Made by a program: the position numbers and the translations under genes. Shown one piece after another: positions 11,032-20,026 of a stretch of 64,000 nucleotides of DNA. The stretch comes from Staphylotrichum longicolle. Lineage: Eukaryota > Ascomycota > Sordariomycetes > Sordariales > Chaetomiaceae. Position 1 is the stretch's first letter, and every line of letters begins with the position of its first letter. The notes below the pieces were generated by a model. It was not told where the DNA came from. It did no database searches and saw only the letters and a list, made by a program, of their open reading frames with translations. Location: positions 12,859,243-12,923,242 of the forward strand of contig JAHCVI010000001.1 in NCBI GenBank assembly GCA_019096155.1, in the 5' to 3' direction.

Positions 11032-12840
11032 ATGTCGGAAGAATCGAAGCAGGTCGACCCGACCAAGGAGCGCGAAGCTCTGGAAGCCGCCGAGGCCCAC
11101 GATCATTCCGAGGACGAGTCGGGCTCCGAAGCTGAGGATGCCGGGTCCCAAAAGCCGGCTGGGGCCAGCAGCGAAGGGGCCGGGAAGAAGAAGAAAAAGA
11201 AGGGCAAGAAGAACAAGGTCAAGCAGGCCCTGTCCGAGGCGCTGGGTCGGGGTGGAGTGACGGCCGCCCAGGCTGAGGCAGACCCCAAGAAGGCCATCGA
11301 GGGCCTGACGCCGCAGCAAATCAGCGAATTCATCGCGCTGAACCCGGCCCTCGCCAACGAGCTTCTTGGCGGCGAGGGCTCCTCCGACGCTACGGCGAGC
11401 GCCATTGAGGCGTTCAAGAAGCTCAAGCTCCAGGACATCATGACTGGCCTGGCCAGCAGTGGGAAGAACCGCAAGGACATGGCGTCGTACAAGTTCTGGA
11501 GCACCCAGCCTGTCCTTCAGTTTGGGGAAGAGGAGCCGAAGCTCATTGAGGAGGGACCCCTCAAGCTCCAAGAAGTCAAGGATATCCCCACGGAGCCCAT
11601 CCCCCTTGCCCTCGAGGCCTTCCGCTGGGTTACCATGGACCTCACCAACGAAGCCGAGATGGAAGAGGTGGAGAAGCTGCTTTATGGCCATTACGTAGAG
11701 GATGACGAGGCCATGTTCAGGTTCAAATATTCGAACTCGCTGTTGAAATGGTAGGTCACTGTGCAGTCAGCCTTGAGAGGAGATCACCCAACTGACGTCC
11801 TCTCAGGTCGCTTTTGTCTCCAGGTTGGAAGAAGGAGTGGCACGTCGGCATCCGCAGTGGAAACACACTCTGCGCCTTTATTTCGGCCATTCCGACCGAG
11901 ATGCGCGTGCGAAACAACGTCATCCACAGTGCTGAGGTCAACTTCCTCTGCATCCACAAGAAGCTGAGAGGCAAGCGCCTCGCTCCTGTCCTGATCAAGG
12001 AGATCACCCGTCGGGTCAACCTCGAGGGCACCTGGCAAGCCATCTACACTGGTGGTATTGTCCTCCCGCGGCCAGTAAGCACCTGCCGCTACTACCACCG
12101 CGCACTGGACTGGACGAAGCTGTACGAGGTTGGGTTCAGCCCGTGCCCGCCAAACAGCAAGCCGTCCTACCAGGCCAGAAAATACACCGTGCCCCAGAAC
12201 ACATCTACTCGCGGGCTCCGCGAGATGGAGGCGAAGGACCTGGACGCCGTGCACGACCTCCTTGAACGCTACCTGAAGCGGTTTGACCTCACGCCTGTGT
12301 GGGACAAGACCGAGATTGAGCACTGGCTCCTCCACAAGCGCAACGCGCCTGGGGAGCAGGTCATCTGGTCTTACGTCGTCGAGGTAAGCAATCCCACCTA
12401 CGTTTGTTAAGAGGAAGCTTTGGTGACACGTCCCGTAGGACGCCAACGGCAAGGTCACAGACTTTTTCTCCTTCTACTGCCTCGAGTCTTCAGTCATCCA
12501 GTCGCAGAAATACTCTTCCATCCGCGCCGCGTACCTGTTTTACTACGCGAGCGACGTCGCATTCTCGGCGCCGGATGACCGTTCCGCTCTCAAGACGCGC
12601 CTGAACGCCCTGATGGGCGACGCGCTCGTCCTCGCCAAGCGCCACAACTTTGACGTGTTCAACGCGCTGTCGCTGATGGACAACTCGCTCTTCCTGGAGC
12701 AGCAGAAGTTTGGCCCCGGCGACGGCCAGCTGCACTACTACCTCTTCAACTACAAGGCGAACCCGATTCACGGTGGCGTTAACAAGCGCAACCAGCTGGA
12801 GGATGGTGTCTCGAGCGGCGTCGGCTTTGTCATGCTCTGA
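11032..12840 (+). CDS. nmt1: Glycylpeptide N-myristoyltransferase
   Basis: Transfers myristate from myristoyl-CoA to the N-terminal Gly of cytosolic proteins; essential in fungi studied. Exons 11032-11750, 11807-12383 and 12439-12840 join cleanly to 565 residues. The N-terminus is acidic, with a Lys cluster (KKKKKKGKKNK) of the ribosome-binding kind seen in NMTs. Then come the SYKFWSTQPV entry motif, SPGWKKEWHVG, AEVNFLCIHKKLRGKRLAPV (acyl-CoA site) and the signature TCRYYHRALDWTKLYEVGF. The last exon has KFGPGDGQLHYYLFNY and ends in GVGFVML; the free C-terminal carboxylate takes part in catalysis in this family. No frame breaks, unlike several neighbours. The first intron sits right after LLKW. 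Confidence 0.95.
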
Positions 12841-13090
12841 GCAGCAGCCGAGCCTGATGACCAGATACGGCCGGGGTTGAAGAAGGTTGGCAGATGCCAC
12901 GGAGATTGTAGGAGACACAAGATGGACAATGAGCGGCCCCTTCCTGATTTTCAACTCTACCCATTGTTGCTTTGTGTATTCTACAGATCTTCCCACCCAC
13001 CAGGTCGCAATGATACCCCTTTCCAAAAACGACGTGTCCAAACCCTCCCGCACTAGAATACCTTCATGATCTCCGCAGCACCCAGCCTCC

Positions 13091-14291
13091 TCACGCCCGC
13101 CCATCCAGCTTCTCCCCCAACGCACACTGCTCCTCCAAAATCTGGTTAAACCACGCGGTCCTCTCCATCATGGGCACATGGCCCATCCCCTCCACAATCA
13201 GCCCCTTCCCAGGCTTGACATAGTCAATCAGCTTGCGGCCGTGCGGCGGGCTGATCATGCCGTCCTCGGTGCCGTGCATCACCAGGATCCGCTCCCGCCC
13301 CACCGCGTCCGCCATCCCTGCCAGCTGCTCGGCGCTCTTGTGGTGCCACCCCGCCGCCACCAGCTGCAGCAGGAACCCCTTGAGCCCGAACCGCGCCGGG
13401 TCCAGCCGCTTGTGCACCTCCTGCGCCACGAAGCGCTGCGCGTTGCTCTCAAAGTGCTTGTACCCCTCCGCCGGGTCGTCGCCGGGGGGCAGGCAGCCGG
13501 GGTCGTGGCCGGGTCGGGCAGGCGCGCGTCGTCCCGGGGAGGCGAGCCACGCGGCGGAGAAAGATGCGGCGCGCCGTGTCGGCGACGGAGCGGTCGACCG
13601 ACTTGGGCAGGAGGAGGGAGGCCCGCTGCGCCATGTGCTCGGTGAAGGTGGTCGTGTTCTCGACGGCCGCGGCGTGCAGACGAGGGAGAGGGAGGAGAGG
13701 ACGTGGGGATGAGCACGGCCAGCTCCTGCGCGATCATGCCGCCGAGCGAGATGCCCACCAGGTGGAGGCTGCGCTGCGGGGGCGGGGTGGTGGGGAGGGG
13801 AAAGGAGGGCAGCCACCCGACGGACGGGTGGGCCAGGAGCTCGGCGATGTCGAGGGCCATCTCGCTGGTGCTGTAGCGCATCAGGGGCTTGTCGCTCTCG
13901 CCCATTCCGCGGTTGTCGATGATCAAGATGGAGTACTGGTCGCGGTGCTCGTGGCCGAAGTGAAGGGTTTGGCGCTGCCAGGCGGATTTGAGACCGCCGA
14001 GGCCCATGATGAACTGGGAGTGGTGAGTGAGTGAGTGAAAACACGGTGGTGGTACTGAGGGGAGGGGTGGACGCGGGTGGTGAGATGAGATGGGCATGAG
14101 AGGCTCACGATGATCTTGGTTGGCCCGACGCCATGAATTTCCCAGGAGATATTGAGCGGTCCGCCCCTCCCTTCGGCTACAGGCGTCAGGCCCTTGCGAT
14201 CTGGCTTGAGGTGCCAGATGGCGGTTGGGAAGGCCGGATGTTTGAGGGTCTCGGCGACAGTCGGAACTTGCGGCGGTGGACTGGGAGCCAT
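13091..14291 (-). CDS. Alpha/beta hydrolase, frame broken
   Basis: Soluble alpha/beta hydrolase fold enzyme of unknown substrate. Exon 1 (14109-14291) ends in WEIHGVGPTKII. A 95-base intron (14014-14108) follows, and exon 2 opens with FIMGLGGLKSAWQRQTLHF. Visible catalytic parts are IIDNRGMGESDKP, the nucleophile elbow GISLGGM, an Asp in HGTEDGMISP and a His in GMGHVPMM; the protein ends with KLDGRA. The order matches a complete enzyme, but the frame changes near 13705-13708 (GGGG), near 13671-13675 and near 13555. Between these points the peptides (SSLSLVCT, AQRASLLLPKSVDRSV, EGYKHFESNAQRF) remain coherent in other frames. The last 360 bases are open and clean. Likely cytosolic: no signal peptide. 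Confidence 0.7.
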
Positions 14292-14793
14292 GCTGAGTAG
14301 TGCGTTAGTCTTCGAATGAGTGCAGATAGTTCAAGAACATGTTTTCCTCACATTAGTATGAGTTGGTGTTGAGTTGGAGGATATCGGCGCGTGGTGTTTT
14401 GCCTCGGCTCTTGGCGTCTTCACTGGCTTGTGCTGTGAGAGGCCCTTTGTTGATGTGGGTCTCCTGGAGAGTGACGTATGACGGTAAACTTGGTTTGGTA
14501 TTGTATCGTGAGGCGTACAGGAATCTGGTTATTACCACATGTGCTTCGGTGAACCCTTGCAGAGCGGTTTCCGGATTTGCACGACAAGGAACAGCAGATA
14601 GTTACACTTATGCGATAGTTCACAATCAAAATTGACACCCACCTAATCTTCATCATTCGTTTTCGTTTGGCTCCTCGCATCAACCGTTGATCACTGTGTC
14701 TGCTGCGCTTCAGCGAGTGCTCCGCGAACTTTGACCCCGGCCTGCACACATCGACATGTCGTCGAATTACAACTCGGCCTGCCGGACTAAAGA

Positions 14794-14820
14794 TACCTAG
14801 GTACTTTACCTACCTAGGTA
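14794..14820. repeat. Paired TACCTAGGTA palindromes
   Basis: The ten-base palindrome TACCTAGGTA occurs at 14794-14803 and again at 14811-14820, separated by seven bases. The related string ACCTAGGTA also occurs in the window near 41310, and GGTAGGTA strings occur near 36455. Such motifs are common in Sordariomycete intergenic DNA; no function is claimed. Confidence 0.6.
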
Positions 14821-14853
14821 TCTAGATAGGGTATCTAAGGGCTTCAATGCTCT

Positions 14854-14890
14854 AAAAAAAAGGGGGGGTGAAGGGGGGGGGGGGAAGGGG
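14854..14890. repeat. Purine tract (A then G runs)
   Basis: A7-8 followed by G7, then GAA, G12, AA and G4, with only one pyrimidine (T at 14869). Low-complexity DNA able to form unusual structure and prone to sequencing error. Confidence 0.7.
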
Positions 14891-15192
14891 CGGAAATGAT
14901 CCAACACCGGACGCACCACTGGCGAGAACTCGGACAAAGTGCATCATGTTCTGCGGCGATCGTGTTGTTTTCTTGGCGATTGATTGCTATAGATTGGAAA
15001 TTTCCTTCGCGATACCCCTTGAGTCTATCTATCACTCGCTCCTTTCATCCACCGGTTCTTCTCTCAATGTTGCTGCCCCATAGCAACCACACTCAGTAAG
15101 TGACAACATTTCGCGTGCTTATTGCGGCCATCCTTTGTTCGTTGATTCCATTCTTGCCCATCATTCTTTTTCTAATCCCCCGAGCATTGTTC

Positions 15193-15976
15193 CTACTCGA
15201 AAGCTTGGTACTTGCCATCAACGAAGGTGATATATGACGGCAACTCTTCCCTCCCCTCTGCTAGATGCAAGAACATTTCGGCGTGGGACTCAGCCCCTGG
15301 CGTGAACCCCATTGGGGTCCCTTCAGCCGTCCGCTCTTCAGCATAGAAGAACCTAGGTTCAAACCATGGATCAGTTCCCAGACAATTTTACAAACCAAGA
15401 CGCCGCAGATCATTAGGGGTCTTACCGCCAGCCCTTTTGCTTGTAGAACAAATCTGCTGCGCCAACCCAGTAAGCCGCTCCGGCCTTGGCGACGCCAATC
15501 GTGGTAAAGTCCGGGAGAGCGACGACGACCTTGGGCTGGATATTGCCCGTCATGATGAAGCATTTCGTGTCGCTTCCAGCACTCTCAGTTCCCCAAGCCT
15601 CGAAGCACTTGCCGGCTGCAACAAAGGGATTGGTGACCATAAGCGCGAGATCTTCGTTGAATGACGAGAGCGGCACGCTGAAGATGTTGTTCGGGTCTGG
15701 AGACGCCGTCACATTGGCAACGTTCCAGATGACCACATTGGGAGAGGCGCTCCAGATCTGGCGGACGGTATCGAAAGCTCGCGTGACTTGTTCGACGTGC
15801 AAGAGGTTGGCGCGGATGGCGAGCCTCGTCCCGTCGTGCGAAGGAACAGCTGGGTCTGCCGCGTTGCGCGAGACTGATGCCACACGGTAGCCCGCCGCAG
15901 CAAACTTGCGAACAAGAGCGGCACCAACGTTTGCCCCAGCGCCAAAGATGAGCGCAATCGGTTGTTGGGAAGCCAT
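15193..15976 (-). CDS. Atypical short-chain dehydrogenase-like protein
   Basis: Rossmann-fold protein of 236 residues from two exons (15426-15976 and 15193-15352; 73-base intron). It starts MASQQPIALIFGAGANVG, where GAGANVG is the glycine-rich NAD(P)-binding loop, and VIWNVANV replaces the usual NNAG strand. The typical YxxxK active-site pair is not evident: the equivalent segment reads FTTIGVAKAG, so the lysine may be kept but the tyrosine is not. The second exon adds FFYAEERTAEGTP and PSYITFVDGKYQ. It may bind NAD(P) without classical dehydrogenase chemistry, or use another residue. It stands first in the presumed catabolic cluster, tail-to-head with the Zn2Cys6 regulator, and has a regulator-type motif 323 bases upstream. 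ATG 15985 (two codons plus one upstream) is an alternative start. Confidence 0.8.
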
Positions 15977-16473
15977 AATTGTCATCGAGGTGCGGCTTAA
16001 GTGCTTCGAGTTTGAATCAAGCCCAAGGCAGGTAGTCGTGTCTTCCCAGCTACATCGTTCGTGAATCCAGTTCGGTTTAAATACCACCTCACCTTACAGG
16101 AGCTGCGCAAGCACCTCTGCTAGGGATTCAGGAGAGCAACGCCGTGGGCAAGGGGTAACCATGACTAAGTGTTCTCAGCCTCAACCTTTCGGCAAGTACA
16201 TAGCATTTCCATGGTTTGATTGGTGGGTTAAAGCCGCCTGCATCCCGCAGAAGACGCACGCTGAGGTATCTAGCATAACGATGGCCGCCGCTATTGAGCG
16301 GAGTTCCGCTGCGCCCGGCGTGGTACTCCGCTTCTGCCGCTCTGCGGCTATCAGACAATGCAGCAATGGTCCACCAGGAATGATGTGCTGGAAATATGAT
16401 GCAGTGGCGACGGGATCTACTCTAGGAGACAACTAAGCACATTCCTTTCAACTCTGTGTGATAACGAGCTTTG
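15977..16473. other. SDR promoter region
   Basis: 497 bases between the SDR-like gene start and the 3' end of the Zn2Cys6 regulator, both on the minus strand. Contains a CGG-N4-CCG motif (separate entry) and a TTTAAATA TATA-like string near 16075, about 100 bases from the SDR ATG. Confidence 0.45.
16299..16311 (+). promoter_or_regulatory. CGG-N4-CCGCTG motif, SDR promoter
   Basis: CGGAGTTCCGCTG. CGG triplets in inverted orientation are the usual target of Zn2Cys6 dimers. With one flanking base the string GCGGAGTTCCGCTG differs at one position from the copy at 17996-18009 between the regulator and the old yellow enzyme gene. Lies 323 bases upstream of the SDR ATG. Proposed binding site by inference. 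Confidence 0.45.
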
Positions 16474-17874
16474 CTATAGGTCCCGAGCCATCCAGTCCTC
16501 GACCGCCTCTTTCCCCCTGTAGGTCACAGCCATCATAACGCCAAACTCGTCAACGTCGTTTGCATCTGCACGGCTTAGCATCTCGGAGAAGTTCATCCGG
16601 TCGATCCATCCTGGATCCGTCTCGCTGACCGCGCGTCGCCACCTCTCCGGCGTCTTGGCCACCCACAAGCGCGAGTTGCTGGTAAAAGACATGTCTGTGA
16701 CCACCGGCCCAAGCCGGCAGTATCCCTGCTTTGCCATGGCGTAGATGCCTCGAACCATAAACGACGTAATGATCGTGCGGCGCACCGACTCGCTGAATAA
16801 CCACCGCTGCCATCCCGACGCGAGATCGTCGCTCATCGTGAACGCCGCGGGACCCGTTGAGGATGAGGCTAGAGAGTTGAACAAAATGTCCGATGTTGTC
16901 AATGGCGGTACCGGCCGCAACTCAGCGCCTTGAAAAATGTCGGCGCCGACCCGCGCCTGCAGCGCAGCCGTCCACGCCGCCTGCACCGGCTCGACGGTTT
17001 CGGCCAGCGCACGCTGGCGGATATCTCCGTCGAAGAGGCGCGATACCTGGTAAACGAGTAGGGCTTGCAGCGCGGCTAGCTGCTCCATGATGGTCCAGTT
17101 CCCCTGGTCCGGACTGTACAGCAACGCGGCCGTCTTCGCCTCCACTAGCTGCATGACAAGGTCGGTGTTGGCGTCGTTCTTGGCCGCATAGGCCGCCGAC
17201 ACGGCAAAGGCGTCTTGGAGTGGCGGCGGCAGACCAGTCAGGCTGGTGCTACTGAGGCCCAGGGCACTAGCCACCGCCTCTCCGCCGCCCGCGAGTCCCA
17301 TTCTCGCGGCAGACGTGCTACCCAAGCCGGCATACAACGACGGGTGGATGAAGGGTATCATGGCCTCGACAACCCATCGGCGCGGCCAGGCCCGGTATTC
17401 ACGCACACAATAGGCCATGCTGGTGCGCGAGATGCTGGTGTTGGCGGGGCCGCTGGCATCGAAGAAGATCGGCCAGGGGTCGTCGCCGTAGTCGGAGACG
17501 ACGGGGATTCCGGCAGAAATGCCGGCACTAGCACTGCTACCGGCTCCAGTGCGTCGTGCATGCAGGTCGTTCAGGAGATACTGAAAGGCGGACGCCCCAT
17601 AGCCGGCGACGCCCACAGGGTCGGCGGCGGGCAAGACATCCACGAAGGACGGGACATGTACCGGAACGTCTTGATACGAAGGAGCTGGGACGTCAGCTGC
17701 TCCCACGAACGGGTCCTCAGTCGCGCCTGGTTGTCCTTCAGCGCCGCGTGAGTAAGTGCAAGTGGCCAGGCCCCTCTGCTGGCACCGCCCACATCGGGGC
17801 AGTTGCTCGTCACACCGTCGCTTCGCCTGCTTGCACGCAGCGCAGGCTCGGCGGCGGGAAGCCCTAAGCGGCAT
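16474..17874 (-). CDS. Zn2Cys6 transcription factor
   Basis: 466 residues in one exon. The N-terminus carries the binuclear zinc cluster: Cys 11, 14, 21, 28, 31 and 39 (spacing C-x2-C-x6-C-x6-C-x2-C-x7-C) inside a basic RRRACAACKQAKRRC context, so it binds DNA, probably as a dimer on CGG triplets. No clear coiled coil follows; the middle is Ala/Pro-rich, and the region from about residue 150 (WPIFFDASGPANTSISRTSM) resembles the short fungal regulator type lacking a full fungal-specific domain. The ATG at 17874 is chosen because it places the zinc cluster 10 residues in; upstream in-frame codons give no domain. It is divergent from the old yellow enzyme gene over 392 bases and probably controls this cluster. 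Confidence 0.9.
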   Translation of the reverse strand: MPLRASRRRACAACKQAKRRCDEQLPRCGRCQQRGLATCTYSRGAEGQPGATEDPFVGAADVPAPSYQDVPVHVPSFVDVLPAADPVGVAGYGASAFQYLLNDLHARRTGAGSSASAGISAGIPVVSDYGDDPWPIFFDASGPANTSISRTSMAYCVREYRAWPRRWVVEAMIPFIHPSLYAGLGSTSAARMGLAGGGEAVASALGLSSTSLTGLPPPLQDAFAVSAAYAAKNDANTDLVMQLVEAKTAALLYSPDQGNWTIMEQLAALQALLVYQVSRLFDGDIRQRALAETVEPVQAAWTAALQARVGADIFQGAELRPVPPLTTSDILFNSLASSSTGPAAFTMSDDLASGWQRWLFSESVRRTIITSFMVRGIYAMAKQGYCRLGPVVTDMSFTSNSRLWVAKTPERWRRAVSETDPGWIDRMNFSEMLSRADANDVDEFGVMMAVTYRGKEAVEDWMARDL

Positions 17875-18266
17875 GGTAGGCGGGAGGTATTGCGCGGTAT
17901 GCGGGGATACGAAACGCGGATGCCACATGTGTGTTGTGCTTGGTGGCATTCGGTTGGTTGCGTGGATTTATGCGGGCGGACAGCGGAGCCCATATGCGGA
18001 ATTCCGCTGGTCCCCATACTCAGCACCATGCTGGTGCCGCGCTGGCATGCCAGTTGCTTACTCACTGGTTAGCGAGCGGCCTGTGCTGGACTGTTGGAGG
18101 ATTGCTGGCTCCGGCTCCCTCCTCGGCTCTCTGGTTCCTACTGTAAGTTGCAAAAGATTACCTTGAAGTGAATATAGTTTATAGTCCTCCTCGTGCCAGT
18201 AGTGCCATCATACATTTCTCCGCTTCCAGCAGAGCCAGAGTCCCGACAAACAAGTATCCGCCGAAG
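17875..18266. promoter_or_regulatory. Bidirectional promoter, regulator and OYE
   Basis: 392 bases between two divergent ATGs. It holds a perfect 12-base palindrome with inverted CGG triplets (separate entry). Shared control of the regulator and the enzyme is inferred from this layout. Confidence 0.5.
17996..18009. promoter_or_regulatory. GCGGAATTCCGC palindrome, CGG-N4-CCGCTG
   Basis: Perfect palindrome GCGGAATTCCGC followed by TG, containing CGG-N4-CCG. It is 122 bases upstream of the regulator ATG and 258 bases upstream of the old yellow enzyme ATG. A near-identical copy lies before the SDR gene and a half-conserved copy before the dioxygenase gene. Best candidate operator for the Zn2Cys6 protein, including autoregulation; inference. 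Confidence 0.5.
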
Positions 18267-19609
18267 ATGAATGAAAGCGCAAGCCAGAGACTACGCAATG
18301 AGACCGCCAAAGGCGTACACTTTTACACGCCGTCTCAGGACCCTCCGGCCGGAACAGCGGTGACACCGCAACCAGGCAGGAAATCATGCCCAAAACTCTT
18401 CACTCCCGTCCAGATCCGCGGCATGACAATGCAGAACCGTGTCATGGTCAGTCCCATGTGTCAGTACTCAGCCCACGAAGGGTTCCACACGCCATGGCAC
18501 AGTACCCATCTCGGCGGCATTGTCCAGCGCGGTGTATGTCCACGTTACGTTCCCCTCTCACGAGGTTTTGTTTTTGGGAGCTCAGCAAAGAACCCAGCTA
18601 ATGCCACCACCAGCCAGGCTTGACCGTGATCGAGGCAACCGCCGTCCAAGCAAACGGACGCATCACGCCCCAGGATTCCGGGCTCTGGCTTGACGCACAT
18701 GTGAGCCGCCTGCGGGAACACGTCGATTTCGCACACAGCCAGGGCCAGAAGATCGCGATCCAACTGTCGCACGCCGGCCGCAAGGCAAGCACCGTAGCCC
18801 CGTGGCTAAGCCGGGGCGCCCTCGCCCCCTTGAGCGACGGCGGCTGGCCAGACGAGGTGGTGGCGCCGAGCCCGCTCGCGTACGACGCGAACCACGCCGC
18901 GCCGCGCGCCCTGACCCTGGCCGAGATTGAGCAGTTCAAGAGCGATTTCGTGGCCGCAGCGCGGCGCGCCGTGAAGGCGGGCTTCGACGCCGTCGAGATC
19001 CACGGCGGGCACGGGTACCTGCTGCACCAGTTCGTCAGCCCAGCGGCAAACCTGCGGACCGACCGCTACGGCGGGTCCTTCGAGAACCGCGTCAGGCTGC
19101 CGCTGGAGCTCACCGAGATGGTGCGCGCGGCCATCCCGCAGGACATGCCGTTGCTCTACCGGCTGAGCGCGACCGATTGGCTGGAGGAGTCGGATTCGTA
19201 TCAGGGCCCCAGCTGGACGCTCGGCGAGAGTGTCCAACTTGCTCTGCTGTTGGCCGACAGGGGCGTTGATGTCCTTGACGTGACAACTGGCGGCGTGCAC
19301 CCTGGCCAGAAGATCCGATCAGGCCCGGCGTACCAAGCTCCCTTTGCTCAGACGCTCAAACGGGCGCTTGGAGACAGGATGCTGGTGGTTACGGTGGGAG
19401 CTATTACCACCGGAGCTCTCGCGGAAGAGCTACTCAGTGGGTCCCCGAATGATGCCGATGCCGTGCAGCTGGACATTGTGGCAGTAGGGAGGATGTTTCA
19501 GAAGAACCCTGGCCTAGTGTGGGCGTGGGCTGAGGAGCTGAAGACTGCTATTTATCTCCCGAAGCAAATTGGCTGGGGCTTTGGTGGGCGGGCTAGCAAA
19601 GTAACCTGA
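18267..19609 (+). CDS. Old yellow enzyme family oxidoreductase (YqjM-like)
   Basis: FMN-dependent NAD(P)H enone reductase with a TIM-barrel fold. Motifs in order: KLFTPVQIRGMTMQNRVMVS, SPMCQYSA (the Cys typical of the thermophilic-like YqjM group), VIEATAVQANGRITPQDSGLW, QLSHAGRKA, AVEIHGGHGYLLHQF with SPAANLRTDRYGGSFENR, and a C-terminal VGRMFQKNP phosphate-binding end. Exon 1 is 18267-18531. With an acceptor at 18617 exon 2 (18618-19609) keeps the frame, giving 418 residues, but the junction is two residues shorter than I expect for the family, so the acceptor is not certain. Likely reduces alpha,beta-unsaturated ketones or quinone-like products in the cytosol; divergent from the Zn2Cys6 gene. 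Confidence 0.88.
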
Positions 19610-20026
19610 GATCCCTAGCTGTATAATGAGTACTGTTGTATTTGACTCTTTATTTGGTTCCGAGGTCAAAGAACTGGAGGGTAGCCCCTGAACAGCCCTT
19701 ACCACGCAGCACACGGCATCTTACACCTACCTCTTCTCACTGACCGTCTCCAGTCAAGTCAAATAGGTAAACAATGTTGCACGTTGTACTGTTTAATAAT
19801 GCCTTTCTTTTTTGTCTGTCCCAACTTACCTGGTTATGCTCGAGACTCATCACCGGACAGTTGCAAAGGAGGCTGGTCATGGCATTCGACCGTAAATGGA
19901 CAGGAATTTTGTTATCAATCTCGCCCTGTCCAGCCAATTCCCCAACCTGACGCTTCTCCCTATCTCCTCCAACTCCGCAATCTCCCGCCACACCACCGTC
20001 ACCAAGAGACACTACCCGCTGCCACC
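19610..20026. other. Intergenic, convergent 3' ends
   Basis: Gap between the old yellow enzyme gene and the dioxygenase gene, which converge. Nothing recognised apart from AT-rich 3' flank around 19770-19830. Confidence 0.5.

Larger units (their letters stand above)
14292..15192. other. Intergenic with low-complexity tracts
   Basis: Upstream region of the alpha/beta hydrolase and 3' flank of the SDR-like gene. It holds two TACCTAGGTA palindromes and a purine tract (separate entries). No gene seen. Confidence 0.5.
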
